The notes: generated from the sequence alone by a model not told the origin. A stretch of 64,000 nucleotides of DNA from Alicycliphilus denitrificans K601 (GCF_000204645.1 NC_015422.1:62001-126000), one strand, 5' to 3'; shown: positions 25,454-34,805, numbered from the stretch's first letter. Numbers and translations: made by a program.

Positions 25454-26722
25454 TCACGGCGCCGCCGTCGGCCAGGCCGGCCGCCGCCCCGTGAGCTGGC
25501 TGACGATCAGGCCCTTGAGCGGAGGCAGCCGGTTGGAGCCGGCCAGCACGGCCTGGCGCAGCAGGCGCGGCAGGGGGCGGTCGTCGGTGTACAGGCGCAC
25601 GATGGCGTTCGTGCCCTGGTACAGCGGCCAGGCGTGACGGTGGTGTTCGCGCGCGTAGGGGGCGAGCACGCTGGCGGCGCCTATGTCCGCGCCGCGCGCC
25701 CATGCTCCGGCCACGGCCCGCGTGAGGCCCTCCACGCCCGCCAGGCCCAGGTTGTAGCCATGCGCCGTCACCGGGTGCATGCCCACGGCGGCGTCGCCCA
25801 GCAGCGCGCAGCGCGGGCCGGCGAAGCGGTGGGCGTACACGGCCACCAGGGGGTAGGCGTGGCGCTCGCCCACGAGGCGCATGGCGCCCAGGCGGTTCTG
25901 GAACTGCGCCTGCACGCGCGCGGCGTATTCCTCGGGCGGCAGGGCCATGAGCTGCTGGGCCTGCGCAGCGCCGGTCGTGACCACGGCCGAGCACATGGGC
26001 GCGCCGTCGATGGGGTCGTTCGGCAGCGGCAGTATGGCCAGCGTCTGCTCGTAGCCGAAGCATTCGTGTGCGACCTCATGGTGCGGCAGCTCGTGGCGCA
26101 GGCGGCAGACGATTACGGTGCGGCCGAAGTCGTGCATGGCCGCGCCTATGCCCAGCTGGCGCCGCGTGGCGGAAAAGCGGCTGTCGGCCGCCACCAGCAG
26201 CGGGGCCTGCAGGCGCTCCGCGCCCTGGCCGCCCTGGCGCGCGTCGGTGTATTCGAGCTCGGCATGGGCGGGCGTGACGGCCACGCGCGCGACGCGCGCC
26301 TCGGTCACGATGCGCACGTCCGGCTGCTGGGCCGCGACCTCGTAGGCCGTGCGGCGCAGCGCGTAATTGGGCACGATCCAGCCCAGGTGGTCCACGCCGC
26401 TGCCTCCCGCGTGCAGCTGCATGGCGCCGCGCCGGCCCACGGGGCCGTCGTGCACCTGGGCCTCGCGCAGCAGGCCGACCTCGTGCGCGGCCAGGCGCTG
26501 CCAGCTGCCCAGGCGCTGCAGCGTGGCCACGCTGGGGTGGGTGAGGGCGATCTCGCGCCCGTCGGGCGGCGGGGCGGCGAGCACGGACGCGGGCTGCTGC
26601 TCCAGCACCGTGACCTGCATGCCGGCCTGCGCCAGCGAGGCCGCCAGCGACAGCCCGGCCGGGCCGGCGCCGACGATGAGGACATCACTGCTGCTGTGGG
26701 TATTCGTCTGTTGCGGTGGCAT
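25454..26722 (-). CDS. UbiH/UbiF/UbiM-type FAD-dependent ubiquinone hydroxylase
   Basis: A 422-aa flavin monooxygenase. DVLIVGAGPAGLSLAASLAQ (about 13-32) is the FAD dinucleotide fold, and CALLGDAAVGMHPVTAHGYN (about 303-322) is the GD motif with the ubiquinone-hydroxylase HPVTAHGYNLGL signature. It probably hydroxylates the ubiquinone ring; UbiM is the closest remembered subfamily but UbiH/UbiF cannot be excluded. Divergent from the acetoacetyl-CoA synthetase gene. Confidence 0.85.
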   Translation of the reverse strand: MPPQQTNTHSSSDVLIVGAGPAGLSLAASLAQAGMQVTVLEQQPASVLAAPPPDGREIALTHPSVATLQRLGSWQRLAAHEVGLLREAQVHDGPVGRRGAMQLHAGGSGVDHLGWIVPNYALRRTAYEVAAQQPDVRIVTEARVARVAVTPAHAELEYTDARQGGQGAERLQAPLLVAADSRFSATRRQLGIGAAMHDFGRTVIVCRLRHELPHHEVAHECFGYEQTLAILPLPNDPIDGAPMCSAVVTTGAAQAQQLMALPPEEYAARVQAQFQNRLGAMRLVGERHAYPLVAVYAHRFAGPRCALLGDAAVGMHPVTAHGYNLGLAGVEGLTRAVAGAWARGADIGAASVLAPYAREHHRHAWPLYQGTNAIVRLYTDDRPLPRLLRQAVLAGSNRLPPLKGLIVSQLTGRRPAWPTAAP

Positions 26723-26891
26723 GCGCGTGCTCGTTCCGGTGAAAGGACAAAGCGCCCAGTGGGCGAAGCGCCGATTGTCGGACGGTTGCGCGGGTGGCGC
26801 TTGAATTGGGTCAACACGGTGTGTATCCGGGCAGGCCCCGACGGGGCCGACCCGGAGTGACGCGGGGCGCGTGCGGCGCTACGCTGCCCGC

Positions 26892-28967
26892 ATGGAAACC
26901 GATTCCCCCCCACCTTACGTTCCGCAGATCCGCCTGTACCAGGACTGGCTGCAGGCCCGGCGCGGCCTGCGGTTCGACGGCTACGACGCGCTGTGGCGCT
27001 GGTCCGTGACCGAGCTGGATGCCTTCTGGCAAAGCGTGTGGGACTACTTCGACCTGCAGTCGCCTACGCCGCACGATGCCGTGCTCGCCAGGAACGTGAT
27101 GCCCGGCGCGCGGTGGTTCCCCGGCGCGCAGGTGAACTACGCGCGCCAGGTGCTGCGCCACGTGGATGCGGCGCACGCGGCCGGCCAGCCGGCCCTCGTC
27201 GCGCGCAATGAACGCGGCCAGCACCGCGAACTGTCCTGGCCCGCGCTGCGCCGGCAGGTGGCGGCGCTGGCGCTGCACCTCAAGGCCCAGGGCGTAGGGC
27301 CCGGCGACCGCGTGGCGGCCTACCTGCCCAACATTCCCGAGACCATCGTGGCCTTCCTGGCCTGCGCCAGTATCGGCGCCGTGTGGAGCGTGTGCGCGCC
27401 CGACATGGGAACGAACGCCGTGCTGGACCGCTTCCGCCAGATCGAGCCCAAGGTGCTGTTCGCCGTGGATGGCGTGAGCTACGGCGGGCGCGACCACGAC
27501 CGCTGCGCCGTGCTGGCCGAGCTGCGCGCGCAGCTGCCCACGCTGCGGCACGTGGTGCTGGTGAACAACCTCGATGCCACAAAAACAATAGCTGATACCG
27601 CTTGTTACGCAAGCATTACAGCCAGAAAAGATGCTGAAACCGCGGCCTTCGAGCCGCTGTGGCTGCCCTTCGACCACCCGCTGTGGATCGTGTACTCCAG
27701 CGGCACCACGGGAATGCCGAAGCCCATCGTGCACGGCCATGGCGGCATGCTGCTGGTGATGCTGCAGCTGGCCGTGCTGCACAACGACATCGGCTGCAGC
27801 TACGCCCCCAACTCCTTCGGCGAGCGCTTCCACTGGTACAGCTCCACGGGCTGGATCATGTGGAACGCCCAGGTCGGCGGCCTGCTGGGCGGCACCACCT
27901 GCGTGCTGTACGACGGCAACCCGGGCGGCAGCAAGGAGCGTCCCGACTGGGGCGTGCTGTGGCGCATGGCGGCCGAAACCGGCGTGACCTTCTTTGGCGC
28001 CGGCGCCGCGTTCTACGGCAACTGCATGAAGGCCGGCATCACGCCGGCGCAATGCGGCGACCTGTCGGCGATCCGCGCGCTGGGCAGCACCGGATCGCCG
28101 CTGCCCGCCGAGGTGCAGCAATGGGGATCGGATTTCATGGCGGTTGCGGGCGTGCCGCGGGTCTGGTGGGCCAACATCTCCGGCGGCACGGACTTCGCGG
28201 GCGCCTTCCTCGGCGGCCACCGCGAGCTGCCGCAGACGCCCGGGCGCATGCAATGCCGCATGCTGGGCGCGGCCGTCGAGGCCTGGGACGAGCAGGGCCG
28301 CCCCGTGCTGGACGCCGTGGGCGAGCTGGTCTGCACCCAGCCCATACCGTCCATGCCCCTGTACCTGTGGGGCGACGCGGACGGCGCGCGCTACCGCGCC
28401 AGCTACTTCGACATGTACCCGCCGGGCCATGGCCGGCGGCCCGGTGGCGGCGACCTGGGGCCCGAGGCCGGCGCCGTCTGGCGCCATGGCGACTGGATAG
28501 AGATCGGATCCGCAGCCCATCCCGGCTGCCTGATCTACGGCCGCAGCGACGCCACCATCAACCGCCACGGCCTGCGCATGGGCACGAGCGAGATCTACAG
28601 CGCGGTGGAGGCCCTGCCCGAGGTGCTCGACAGCCTCGTCGTCGATCTGGAGTACCTGGGCCGTGAGAGCTGGATGCCGCTCTTCGTGGTGCTGCGCGAG
28701 GGCGTGGCGCTGGACGACGCGCTGCGCGGGCGCATCGATGACGCCATCCGCGCTGCGCTGTCGCCGCGCTTCGTGCCCGACGACATCTTCGCCGTGGCCG
28801 AAGTGCCGCGCACCCTGAGCGGCAAGAAGCAGGAACTGCCCATCAAGAAGCTGCTGCTGGGCCAGCCCCTCGCCAAGGTGGTCAACAGGGACGCCATGGC
28901 CAACCCCGGCTGCCTGGATTGGTACGTGGATTTCGCCGCCCGCCGTGGCGCCGCGGCGGCTGCATAA
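26892..28967 (+). CDS. Acetoacetyl-CoA synthetase (acetoacetate--CoA ligase)
   Basis: A 691-aa AMP-forming ligase that activates acetoacetate (or a similar short keto/hydroxy acid) to its CoA ester. WFPGAQVNYARQVL near 77-90 is the ACAS N-terminal block, YSSGTTGMPKPIVHGHGG (about 273-290) the adenylate P-loop, GDWIEIG and YGRSDATINRHGLRMGTSEIY the hinge region, and LSGKKQELPIKKLL carries the C-terminal catalytic Lys. The end CLDWYVDFAARR is typical of acetoacetate ligases. An in-frame copy of the dispersed repeat (R4) replaces a surface loop just before the P-loop. The start ATG lacks an obvious ribosome-binding site. Confidence 0.93.
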   Translation: METDSPPPYVPQIRLYQDWLQARRGLRFDGYDALWRWSVTELDAFWQSVWDYFDLQSPTPHDAVLARNVMPGARWFPGAQVNYARQVLRHVDAAHAAGQPALVARNERGQHRELSWPALRRQVAALALHLKAQGVGPGDRVAAYLPNIPETIVAFLACASIGAVWSVCAPDMGTNAVLDRFRQIEPKVLFAVDGVSYGGRDHDRCAVLAELRAQLPTLRHVVLVNNLDATKTIADTACYASITARKDAETAAFEPLWLPFDHPLWIVYSSGTTGMPKPIVHGHGGMLLVMLQLAVLHNDIGCSYAPNSFGERFHWYSSTGWIMWNAQVGGLLGGTTCVLYDGNPGGSKERPDWGVLWRMAAETGVTFFGAGAAFYGNCMKAGITPAQCGDLSAIRALGSTGSPLPAEVQQWGSDFMAVAGVPRVWWANISGGTDFAGAFLGGHRELPQTPGRMQCRMLGAAVEAWDEQGRPVLDAVGELVCTQPIPSMPLYLWGDADGARYRASYFDMYPPGHGRRPGGGDLGPEAGAVWRHGDWIEIGSAAHPGCLIYGRSDATINRHGLRMGTSEIYSAVEALPEVLDSLVVDLEYLGRESWMPLFVVLREGVALDDALRGRIDDAIRAALSPRFVPDDIFAVAEVPRTLSGKKQELPIKKLLLGQPLAKVVNRDAMANPGCLDWYVDFAARRGAAAAA
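27580..27642 (+). repeat. Dispersed repeat, copy R4, inside the acetoacetyl-CoA synthetase gene
   Basis: Low-GC stretch within a GC-rich gene: ACAATAGCTGATACCGCTTG, 5-nt loop, CAAGC, then GCCAGAAAA and GCTGAAACC. It matches the order of the other copies on the same strand and is read through as about 21 extra-looking residues (from ATKTIADTACYAS to RKDAET). Confidence 0.75.
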
Positions 28968-28998
28968 AACGGTTTCTGGTGGTTGCCGGCCGGGTATT

Positions 28999-29928
28999 TC
29001 AGCCCGGTCCGCCCCCACCCCCGCCCTCCACGTGCGGCGCTCCGGCGCATTCCAGCGCATGCTCGGCAAAGCGCTGCACCACGCGGCTGGTGTTGCCCGC
29101 CAGCCTGGCCAGCGCGATGCTGACGTGAAAGCCCGGCGGGTTGTCGGTCAGCCGCAGGCATTTCACGCCGCGCGGCACCACCTGGCGCGCCACGCCGGCC
29201 ACCAGGCCCACGCCCAGGCCCGAGGCCACCAGGCTCATGATGGTCTGTACCTGCGCGGCCTCCTGCGCCACCTGCGGCGCGAAGCCAGAGAACTGGCAGC
29301 GCATCATGGCCAGGGCCAGCAGGCCGGGCACCTTGCTGCGCGGGTACATGATGAAGGGCTCGTGCGCGGCCTCGTGCAGGGCGATGGCCTCGCGCCGGGC
29401 CAGCGGGCTGGTCTCTGCCACGGCCAGCACGAAGTCGTCGCGGTCCAGCGGCGTCAGGTCGAAGCCGCTGGCGTCGAGCAGGGGAAAGCGCAGCAGGCCG
29501 GCATCGAAGCGGCGCGAGACCAGGCCCTCCAGGATCTCGGACGAGGTGGCCTCGGACAGCTCCAGCGTTATCTGCGGGTAGCGCGCGCGCAGCGATGGGA
29601 TGAGCCGCGGCAGCAGCGCATAGGTGGCCGAGCCGATGATGCCCAGGCGCAGCCGCCCGCCCGTGCCCTCGCGCGTGTCCAGCACCGCCTGGCGGCATTG
29701 CTGGGCGTGCAGCAGCGTGCGGCGCGCGTCGTCCAGCATGGCCTGGCCCGCGGGGGTGAGCGCGACGCCCGTGCGCGTGCGCGCGAACAGCGCGCTGCCC
29801 AGCTCTTCCTCCAGCTTGCGGATGGAGACCGACAGCGGCGGCTGCGCCATGTGCAGCCGCTCGGCCGCGCGGTGAAAGTTGCCCGTCTCCGCCAGCGTGA
29901 CGAACTGGCTCAGCTGTCGCAGGTTCAT
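28999..29928 (-). CDS. LysR-family regulator of cassette B
   Basis: A 309-aa LysR protein. HTH NFHRAAERLHMAQPPLSVSI is at about 17-36, and the effector domain spans about 90-295. The C-terminus is a glycine run (EGGGGGGPG). The ATG at 29928 gives the standard MNLRQLSQFVTLAETGNFHR start. Divergent from the Bug gene at 30044, which it very probably controls through the AT-rich intergenic DNA. Confidence 0.92.
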   Translation of the reverse strand: MNLRQLSQFVTLAETGNFHRAAERLHMAQPPLSVSIRKLEEELGSALFARTRTGVALTPAGQAMLDDARRTLLHAQQCRQAVLDTREGTGGRLRLGIIGSATYALLPRLIPSLRARYPQITLELSEATSSEILEGLVSRRFDAGLLRFPLLDASGFDLTPLDRDDFVLAVAETSPLARREAIALHEAAHEPFIMYPRSKVPGLLALAMMRCQFSGFAPQVAQEAAQVQTIMSLVASGLGVGLVAGVARQVVPRGVKCLRLTDNPPGFHVSIALARLAGNTSRVVQRFAEHALECAGAPHVEGGGGGGPG

Positions 29929-29941
29929 TTGATACCTGATG

Positions 29942-29968
29942 AATATTGAAATCGAATTTTTTAATATT
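29942..29968. promoter_or_regulatory. AT-rich inverted repeat, probable LysR operator
   Basis: AATATT at 29942-29947 and 29963-29968 flank a 15-bp spacer in the LysR-Bug divergent promoter region, in otherwise GC-rich DNA. This matches the usual LysR recognition geometry in a general way; no consensus for this regulator is known. Confidence 0.4.
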
Positions 29969-30043
29969 AGACACAGCTTGCCGCACTGCCTACAGTGGTG
30001 CCCCTGACCGGCGGCCGAACCGACCGTCAAGGAGACAAGACCA

Positions 30044-31030
30044 ATGTCATTGCACCGCAGAACCGCCCTGCGCGCCCTGCTGGGTTCCGGCCTCGCGGCC
30101 CTGGGCGCCGCCACGGCGCCGGCCGCCCGGGCGCAGGCCTTTCCGTCCAGGACCATCAAGTTCGTCGTGCCCTTCGGGCCCGGCAGCGGCACCGACACCT
30201 CGGCGCGCTACTTCGCCAAGAAGCTGCAGGACCTCACGGGCCAGGCCGTGGTGGTGGAGAACAAGCCCGGCGCCAACGGCTTCCTGGCGGTCAAGCAGGT
30301 GCTTGCCGCGCCGGCCGACGGCTACACCGTGTTCATCGGCAGCAACTCCACGCTGGCCGTGAACGCGGCGCTGTTCAAGGAGCTGCCCTACGACCCGGTG
30401 AAGGATTTCTCGCCCCTGACCATGATGATGCGCTCGCCCGCCATGCTGGTGGTGCCGCCGGCCGCACCCTATGGCGACCTCAAGGGCCTGCTGGCGCACG
30501 CCCGGGCGAACCCGGGCAAGGTGAACTTCGGCGCCGGGTCGGCCGGCTACCAGCTCATGGGCGAGCTGCTCAACGACATGGCCGGCGTGCAGACCGTGCA
30601 CGTGCCCTTCAAGAGCGCGGGCGAGACCATGACCGCCGTGGCCTCGGGCACGGTGGACTATGCGTTCGCCGAGGTCACGGCCGTGCTGGAGCTGGCCAGG
30701 GGCGGGCGCCTGAAGATACTGGCCGTGGCGGCCGACAAACGCGTGGGCAACGCGCCCGAGGTACCGACCATGGGCGAGGCGGGATTGAGCGGCTTCGAGG
30801 CCTACACCTGGGTGGGCGCCATGGTGCCCGCCAGGACGCCCGCGGCCGAGACGGCCCGGCTGGCCGAGCTGTTCACCGCCATCTCGAAGATGGACGAGAC
30901 GCGCGCCTTCTACGAGCGCCTGGGCGCCGCGCCCATGACGGGCGGGCCCGCGCAGATGCACGATTTCCAGCGCAAGGAGATCGCGCTGTGGAAGCGCATC
31001 GTCACCCAGGCCAAGGTGCCGCTGCAATAG
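30044..31030 (+). CDS. Bug/TctC-family solute-binding receptor (cassette B)
   Basis: A 328-aa periplasmic binding protein with an N-terminal RRTALRALLGSG signal ending ARAQA. FPSRTIKFVVPFGPGSGTDT and VENKPGANGFLAVKQVLAAP are the Bug blocks. AAGGAG precedes the ATG. It is followed 25 bp later by the acyl-CoA dehydrogenase genes, so it probably delivers or senses the acid these enzymes degrade. No TctA/TctB here. Confidence 0.93.
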   Translation: MSLHRRTALRALLGSGLAALGAATAPAARAQAFPSRTIKFVVPFGPGSGTDTSARYFAKKLQDLTGQAVVVENKPGANGFLAVKQVLAAPADGYTVFIGSNSTLAVNAALFKELPYDPVKDFSPLTMMMRSPAMLVVPPAAPYGDLKGLLAHARANPGKVNFGAGSAGYQLMGELLNDMAGVQTVHVPFKSAGETMTAVASGTVDYAFAEVTAVLELARGGRLKILAVAADKRVGNAPEVPTMGEAGLSGFEAYTWVGAMVPARTPAAETARLAELFTAISKMDETRAFYERLGAAPMTGGPAQMHDFQRKEIALWKRIVTQAKVPLQ

Positions 31031-31055
31031 GAATGGATTCACGAGAAGGACGGGG

Positions 31056-32213
31056 ATGAGCACCCTGGATTCGCTTGCGCTCACGCGCATACCGCCCGAG
31101 GACGAGGCCCTGCGCGCCGAGGTGCGCGCCTTCCTCGCCGAGGCCATCAAAACCCTGCCCGCGCACGTGCGCGCCCGTTCCTGGGGCGGCTACAGCACGG
31201 AGCTGAGCCGCAAGCTCGGCGAGCGCGGCTGGATCGGCGTGACGCTGCCCAGGGAATACGGCGGCGGCGGGCGCAGCGCGTTCACGCGCTACGTGCTCGT
31301 GGAGGAATACCTGAACTGCGGCGCGCCCGTGGGCTCGCACTGGATCGCCGACCGCCAGAGCGCGCCGCTGATCCTGAAGTACGGCACCGAGGCGCAAAAG
31401 CGCTTCTACATCCCGCGCGTGTGCCGCGGCGAGGCGTTTTTCTGCATCGGCATGAGCGAGCCCAATTCGGGCTCGGACCTCGCCAGCGTCAAGACCCGCG
31501 CCGTGCCCAACGACAAGGGTTTTCTGCTCAACGGCCAGAAGATCTGGACCACCAACGCCCACCACTGCCAGTACATGATCGCGCTGGTGCGCACCTCGGG
31601 CGCGCCCGAGGACCGGCACAAGGGGCTGTCGCAGGTCATCGTGGACCTGCAGCTCCCCGGCGTCACCGTGCGCCCCATCGAGGACTTGTCGGGCGACAGC
31701 CATTTCTGCGAGGTGTTCTTCGACAACGTGCAGCTCGCGCCCGACGCGCTCATCGGCGCCGAGGGCCAGGGCTGGGAACAGGTCACGGCCGAGCTCGCCT
31801 TCGAGCGCAGCGGGCCCGAGCGGCTGTTCTCCAGCATCGTGCTGTTCGACCAGTGGCTCGACTGGGTGCGCACGCCCCGGGGCCGCACGGAGCCGGCGCA
31901 AAGGCTCGCGGGCAAGGTGCTCACGCAGCTCGCGCCGCTGCGCGCCATGTCGGTGGCGATCCAGGAAAAGCTGGTGCGCGGCGAAAGCCCCATCGTCGAG
32001 GCCGCGCTCGTCAAGGAGCTGGGCACCACGCTGGAGCAGTTCATCCCTGCGGCCATCGCCGACGACCTGTTCGCCCGCGAGGCGGAGGACGTGCCCGTGG
32101 AACTCTTGATGACGCTGAAGTACGTGACCGAGGCATCGCCCTCGTTCTCGCTGCGCGGCGGCACGCGCGACATCCTGCGCGGCATGATCGCGCGCGGCCT
32201 CGGGCTGCGCTGA
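31056..32213 (+). CDS. Acyl-CoA dehydrogenase, subunit-like 1 (cassette B)
   Basis: A 385-aa flavoprotein that introduces an alpha-beta double bond into an acyl-CoA. FCIGMSEPNSGSDLASVKTR (about 130-149) binds FAD and substrate, and FLLNGQKIWTTNAHHCQYMI follows. At the C-terminus the usual YEG catalytic motif reads LRGGTRDILRG, so no Glu is present at that position; the base may be on another helix (FERSGPERLF) or the enzyme may work with the adjacent homologue. Starts 25 bp after the Bug gene. Confidence 0.9.
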   Translation: MSTLDSLALTRIPPEDEALRAEVRAFLAEAIKTLPAHVRARSWGGYSTELSRKLGERGWIGVTLPREYGGGGRSAFTRYVLVEEYLNCGAPVGSHWIADRQSAPLILKYGTEAQKRFYIPRVCRGEAFFCIGMSEPNSGSDLASVKTRAVPNDKGFLLNGQKIWTTNAHHCQYMIALVRTSGAPEDRHKGLSQVIVDLQLPGVTVRPIEDLSGDSHFCEVFFDNVQLAPDALIGAEGQGWEQVTAELAFERSGPERLFSSIVLFDQWLDWVRTPRGRTEPAQRLAGKVLTQLAPLRAMSVAIQEKLVRGESPIVEAALVKELGTTLEQFIPAAIADDLFAREAEDVPVELLMTLKYVTEASPSFSLRGGTRDILRGMIARGLGLR

Positions 32214-32232
32214 ACGTTCTGAAGGAATGGGA

Positions 32233-33258
32233 ATGGACAACGATCTGTTTGCCGACGCGGCCCGCCAGGTGCTGGCCGATCAATGCACGCCTGCGGTGGT
32301 GCGCGCCATCGAGGCCGGCGGCCGCGCCGCGCCCGAGGCCGCCGCGCTCTGGGCGCAGCTGGAGGCCACGGGCCTGGCCGACGCGCTGCTGCCCGAAAGC
32401 CAGGGCGGCGCGGGCCTTGCGCTGTCGCAGGTCTTCGGCGTGCTGGAGCAATGCGGCGCGCACGCGCTGCCGCTGCCGCTGGGCGAGACCATGGTGGCGC
32501 GCGCGCTGCTTGCGGCCGCTGGCGTGGACCGGCCCGCGGGCGGCATCGCGCTGGCGCGCGGCGAGCGCACGCCGGAGGGCGGCCTGCGCTGCGCCCTGGT
32601 GCGCGGCGGCCGCGTGGCGCATGCGGTGCTGGCGCAGGCCGGCGACGCCTGGCACCTGCTGGGCGTGGCCGGCGCGCAGGAGGCGCCCCAGGCGCTGGCG
32701 CTCGACGCCGCGCTGGCCTGGACGCCCGCGCAGCTGCAGGCCGCGCCCGCGGTGGCCGTGGACGCCGCGCTCGACCTGCGCACCCTGCAGGCCGCCGTGC
32801 TCGCGCCGCAGATGGCCGGCGCGGCGATGCACGTCTTCCAGCGCACGCTGCAGTACGCCAACGAGCGCCAGCAGTTCGGCCGCCCCATCGGCAAGTTCCA
32901 GGCCATACAGCACCAGCTGGCCGTGATGAGCGAGCATGTGTTCGCCGCGCGCATGGCCGCGCAGCTGGGCTGCAGCGGCGCCGGCGTGCGGCCCGACCGC
33001 CTGCGCGTGGCGACGGCCAAGGCGCGCTGCAGCGAGGCGGCGCTGGCCGTCGCCGAGCTCGCCCACGCCATCCACGGCGCCATCGGCTTCACCGCCGAAT
33101 ACGACCTGCAGCTGTTCACGCGCCGCCTGCACGCCTGGCGCCAGGCGGCGGGCAGCGAGTCCTACTGGCACGACGTGGCCGGCCAGGCGCTGCTGGAGCA
33201 CCAGGGGCTGACGCTGGACGTGGTGCGCCGCATCACGGACGTGGAAAGCGTGCTTTGA
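32233..33258 (+). CDS. Acyl-CoA dehydrogenase, subunit-like 2 (cassette B)
   Basis: A 341-aa short acyl-CoA dehydrogenase homologue. The C-terminal domain has YANERQQFGRPIGKFQAIQH and HAIHGAIGFTAEYDLQLFTR, but the middle beta-domain is reduced and the SEP/FAD-binding block seen in its neighbour is missing. Such pairs often form heterotetramers, so I infer it works with the 31056-32213 product. The ATG at 32233 is preferred over 32227 because AAGGA then has normal spacing. Confidence 0.85.
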   Translation: MDNDLFADAARQVLADQCTPAVVRAIEAGGRAAPEAAALWAQLEATGLADALLPESQGGAGLALSQVFGVLEQCGAHALPLPLGETMVARALLAAAGVDRPAGGIALARGERTPEGGLRCALVRGGRVAHAVLAQAGDAWHLLGVAGAQEAPQALALDAALAWTPAQLQAAPAVAVDAALDLRTLQAAVLAPQMAGAAMHVFQRTLQYANERQQFGRPIGKFQAIQHQLAVMSEHVFAARMAAQLGCSGAGVRPDRLRVATAKARCSEAALAVAELAHAIHGAIGFTAEYDLQLFTRRLHAWRQAAGSESYWHDVAGQALLEHQGLTLDVVRRITDVESVL

Positions 33259-33306
33259 AACCGATAGCTGCTGCCGCTTGCCTGCAATGGGTTTTCAAAT
33301 GGAAAC
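33257..33306 (+). repeat. Dispersed repeat, copy R5 (short)
   Basis: ATAGCTGCTGCCGCTTGCCT with CAATGGG and a TTTTCAAA tail, starting at the stop codon of the second acyl-CoA dehydrogenase gene. The right hairpin arm is degenerate. Confidence 0.6.
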
Positions 33307-33363
33307 ACATGGAAATCCTTGCATGACAGGCGCTGGCAGCTCCTCTTTTTGAATGGAGAACCC

Positions 33364-34152
33364 ATGGCCTTCCTGACCCTAGAGCGCGACGGCGCCATCC
33401 TGACCGTCACCATGAACCAGCCCGAAACGCGCAACGCCCTCACCGGCAACACGGCGGTGCAGGAATTCGTGCAGCTGTGCGACGACGTGCGCAAGGACGC
33501 GGGCGTGAAGGTGATCATCCTCACTGGCGCCGGCCCCATCTTCAGCTCGGGCGGCAACGTCAAGGACATGAAGCGCTTCTTCGACGACGCGCTCACGCCC
33601 GACCTGATCCGCGAGGAATACCGCCAGGGCATACAGCGCATCCCGCAGGCGCTGTACAACCTCGACGTGCCGGTGATCTGCGCCGTCAACGGCCCGGCCA
33701 TCGGCGCGGGGCTGGACCTGACCTGTATGTGCGACATCCGCATCGCAGCGGAGACGGCCACCTTCGCCGAGAGCTTCGTGCGCGTGGGCATCGTCCCTGG
33801 CGACGGCGGCGCCTGGCTGCTGCCGCGCGCCGTTGGCATGGCCAAGGCGGCCGAGATGGCCTTCACCGGCGAGGCCATCAATGCACAAGAAGCGCTGGCC
33901 TGCGGCCTCGTGAGCCGCGTGGTGCCCGCCGGCGAGCTGCTGCCCACGGCCCGTGCCCTGGCCGGAAGAATAGCCGCCAACCCCGGCGCCGTGATGCGCA
34001 TGACCAAGCGCCTGCTGCGCGAGGGCCAGCTCGCCACGCTGGACTCGCTGCTGGAACTGTCGGCCGGCTGCCAGGCCATCGCCCACAAGACGGCCGACCA
34101 CCGCGAGGCCGTCACCGCCTTCATCGAAAAGCGCGCGCCGCGCTTTCAGTGA
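33364..34152 (+). CDS. Enoyl-CoA hydratase/isomerase family protein (cassette B)
   Basis: A 262-aa crotonase. FSSGGNVKDMKRFFDD (about 60-75) and GPAIGAGLDLTCMCDIRIA form the oxyanion hole and CoA site; FAESFVRVGIVPGDGGAWLL is the active-site segment. It would hydrate the enoyl-CoA made by the adjacent dehydrogenases. GGAG precedes the ATG at 33364. It closes cassette B, 29 bp before pssA. Confidence 0.92.
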   Translation: MAFLTLERDGAILTVTMNQPETRNALTGNTAVQEFVQLCDDVRKDAGVKVIILTGAGPIFSSGGNVKDMKRFFDDALTPDLIREEYRQGIQRIPQALYNLDVPVICAVNGPAIGAGLDLTCMCDIRIAAETATFAESFVRVGIVPGDGGAWLLPRAVGMAKAAEMAFTGEAINAQEALACGLVSRVVPAGELLPTARALAGRIAANPGAVMRMTKRLLREGQLATLDSLLELSAGCQAIAHKTADHREAVTAFIEKRAPRFQ

Positions 34153-34181
34153 CGCGTGGGGCGGGCGCCGATAATCGCCCC

Positions 34182-34805
34182 ATGGCTTCTCCCCACAAAC
34201 GCTTCTCGATGATCCGCGAGTTCCACCTCGCGGACTGGTTCACGCTGGGCAACGCGGTGTGCGGCGTGGGGGCGTTGTTCTCCAGCATGACCTACCTGGA
34301 GACAGCGGACCTGCGCCACGTCTACTTCGCCTGCGCGCTGGTGCTCGCGGCGCTGGTGTTCGACGTGCTGGACGGGCGCATCGCGCGCTGGCGGCAGAAG
34401 AGCTCGGCCATGGGGCGCGAGCTCGACTCGCTGGCCGACGTGATCTCCTTCGGCGTGGCGCCGGCCATCATCGCCTACGCCTGCGGCATGCAGGGGCTGT
34501 ACGACCGCATCGTGCTCGCCTTCTTCGTGGCCTGCGGCGTCTCGCGCCTGGCGCGCTTCAACATCACGGCCGAGACCCTGGCCGAAGGCCCCTCGGGCAA
34601 AGTCAAGTACTTCGAGGGCACGCCCATCCCCACCTCCATCGTGCTCGTGGGCCTGCTCGCGCTGGCCGCCTCCATGGGCGCGGTGCGCGAGCACCTGTGG
34701 CTGGGCAGGATGATGATCGGCGGCTTCACGCTGCACCCGCTGGTGCTGCTGTTCGCGCTGTCGGGCTCGCTGATGATCAGCCGCATCCGTATCCCCAAGC
34801 TGTAA
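34182..34805 (+). CDS. pssA: CDP-diacylglycerol--serine O-phosphatidyltransferase
   Basis: A 207-aa integral membrane enzyme making phosphatidylserine from CDP-diacylglycerol and serine, the precursor of phosphatidylethanolamine. The CDP-alcohol phosphatidyltransferase motif DG-x2-AR-x8-G-x3-D-x3-D is exact in DGRIARW ... GRELDSLAD (about 65-87). Five to six hydrophobic segments follow. It is a housekeeping gene immediately after cassette B on the same strand. Confidence 0.93.
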   Translation: MASPHKRFSMIREFHLADWFTLGNAVCGVGALFSSMTYLETADLRHVYFACALVLAALVFDVLDGRIARWRQKSSAMGRELDSLADVISFGVAPAIIAYACGMQGLYDRIVLAFFVACGVSRLARFNITAETLAEGPSGKVKYFEGTPIPTSIVLVGLLALAASMGAVREHLWLGRMMIGGFTLHPLVLLFALSGSLMISRIRIPKL

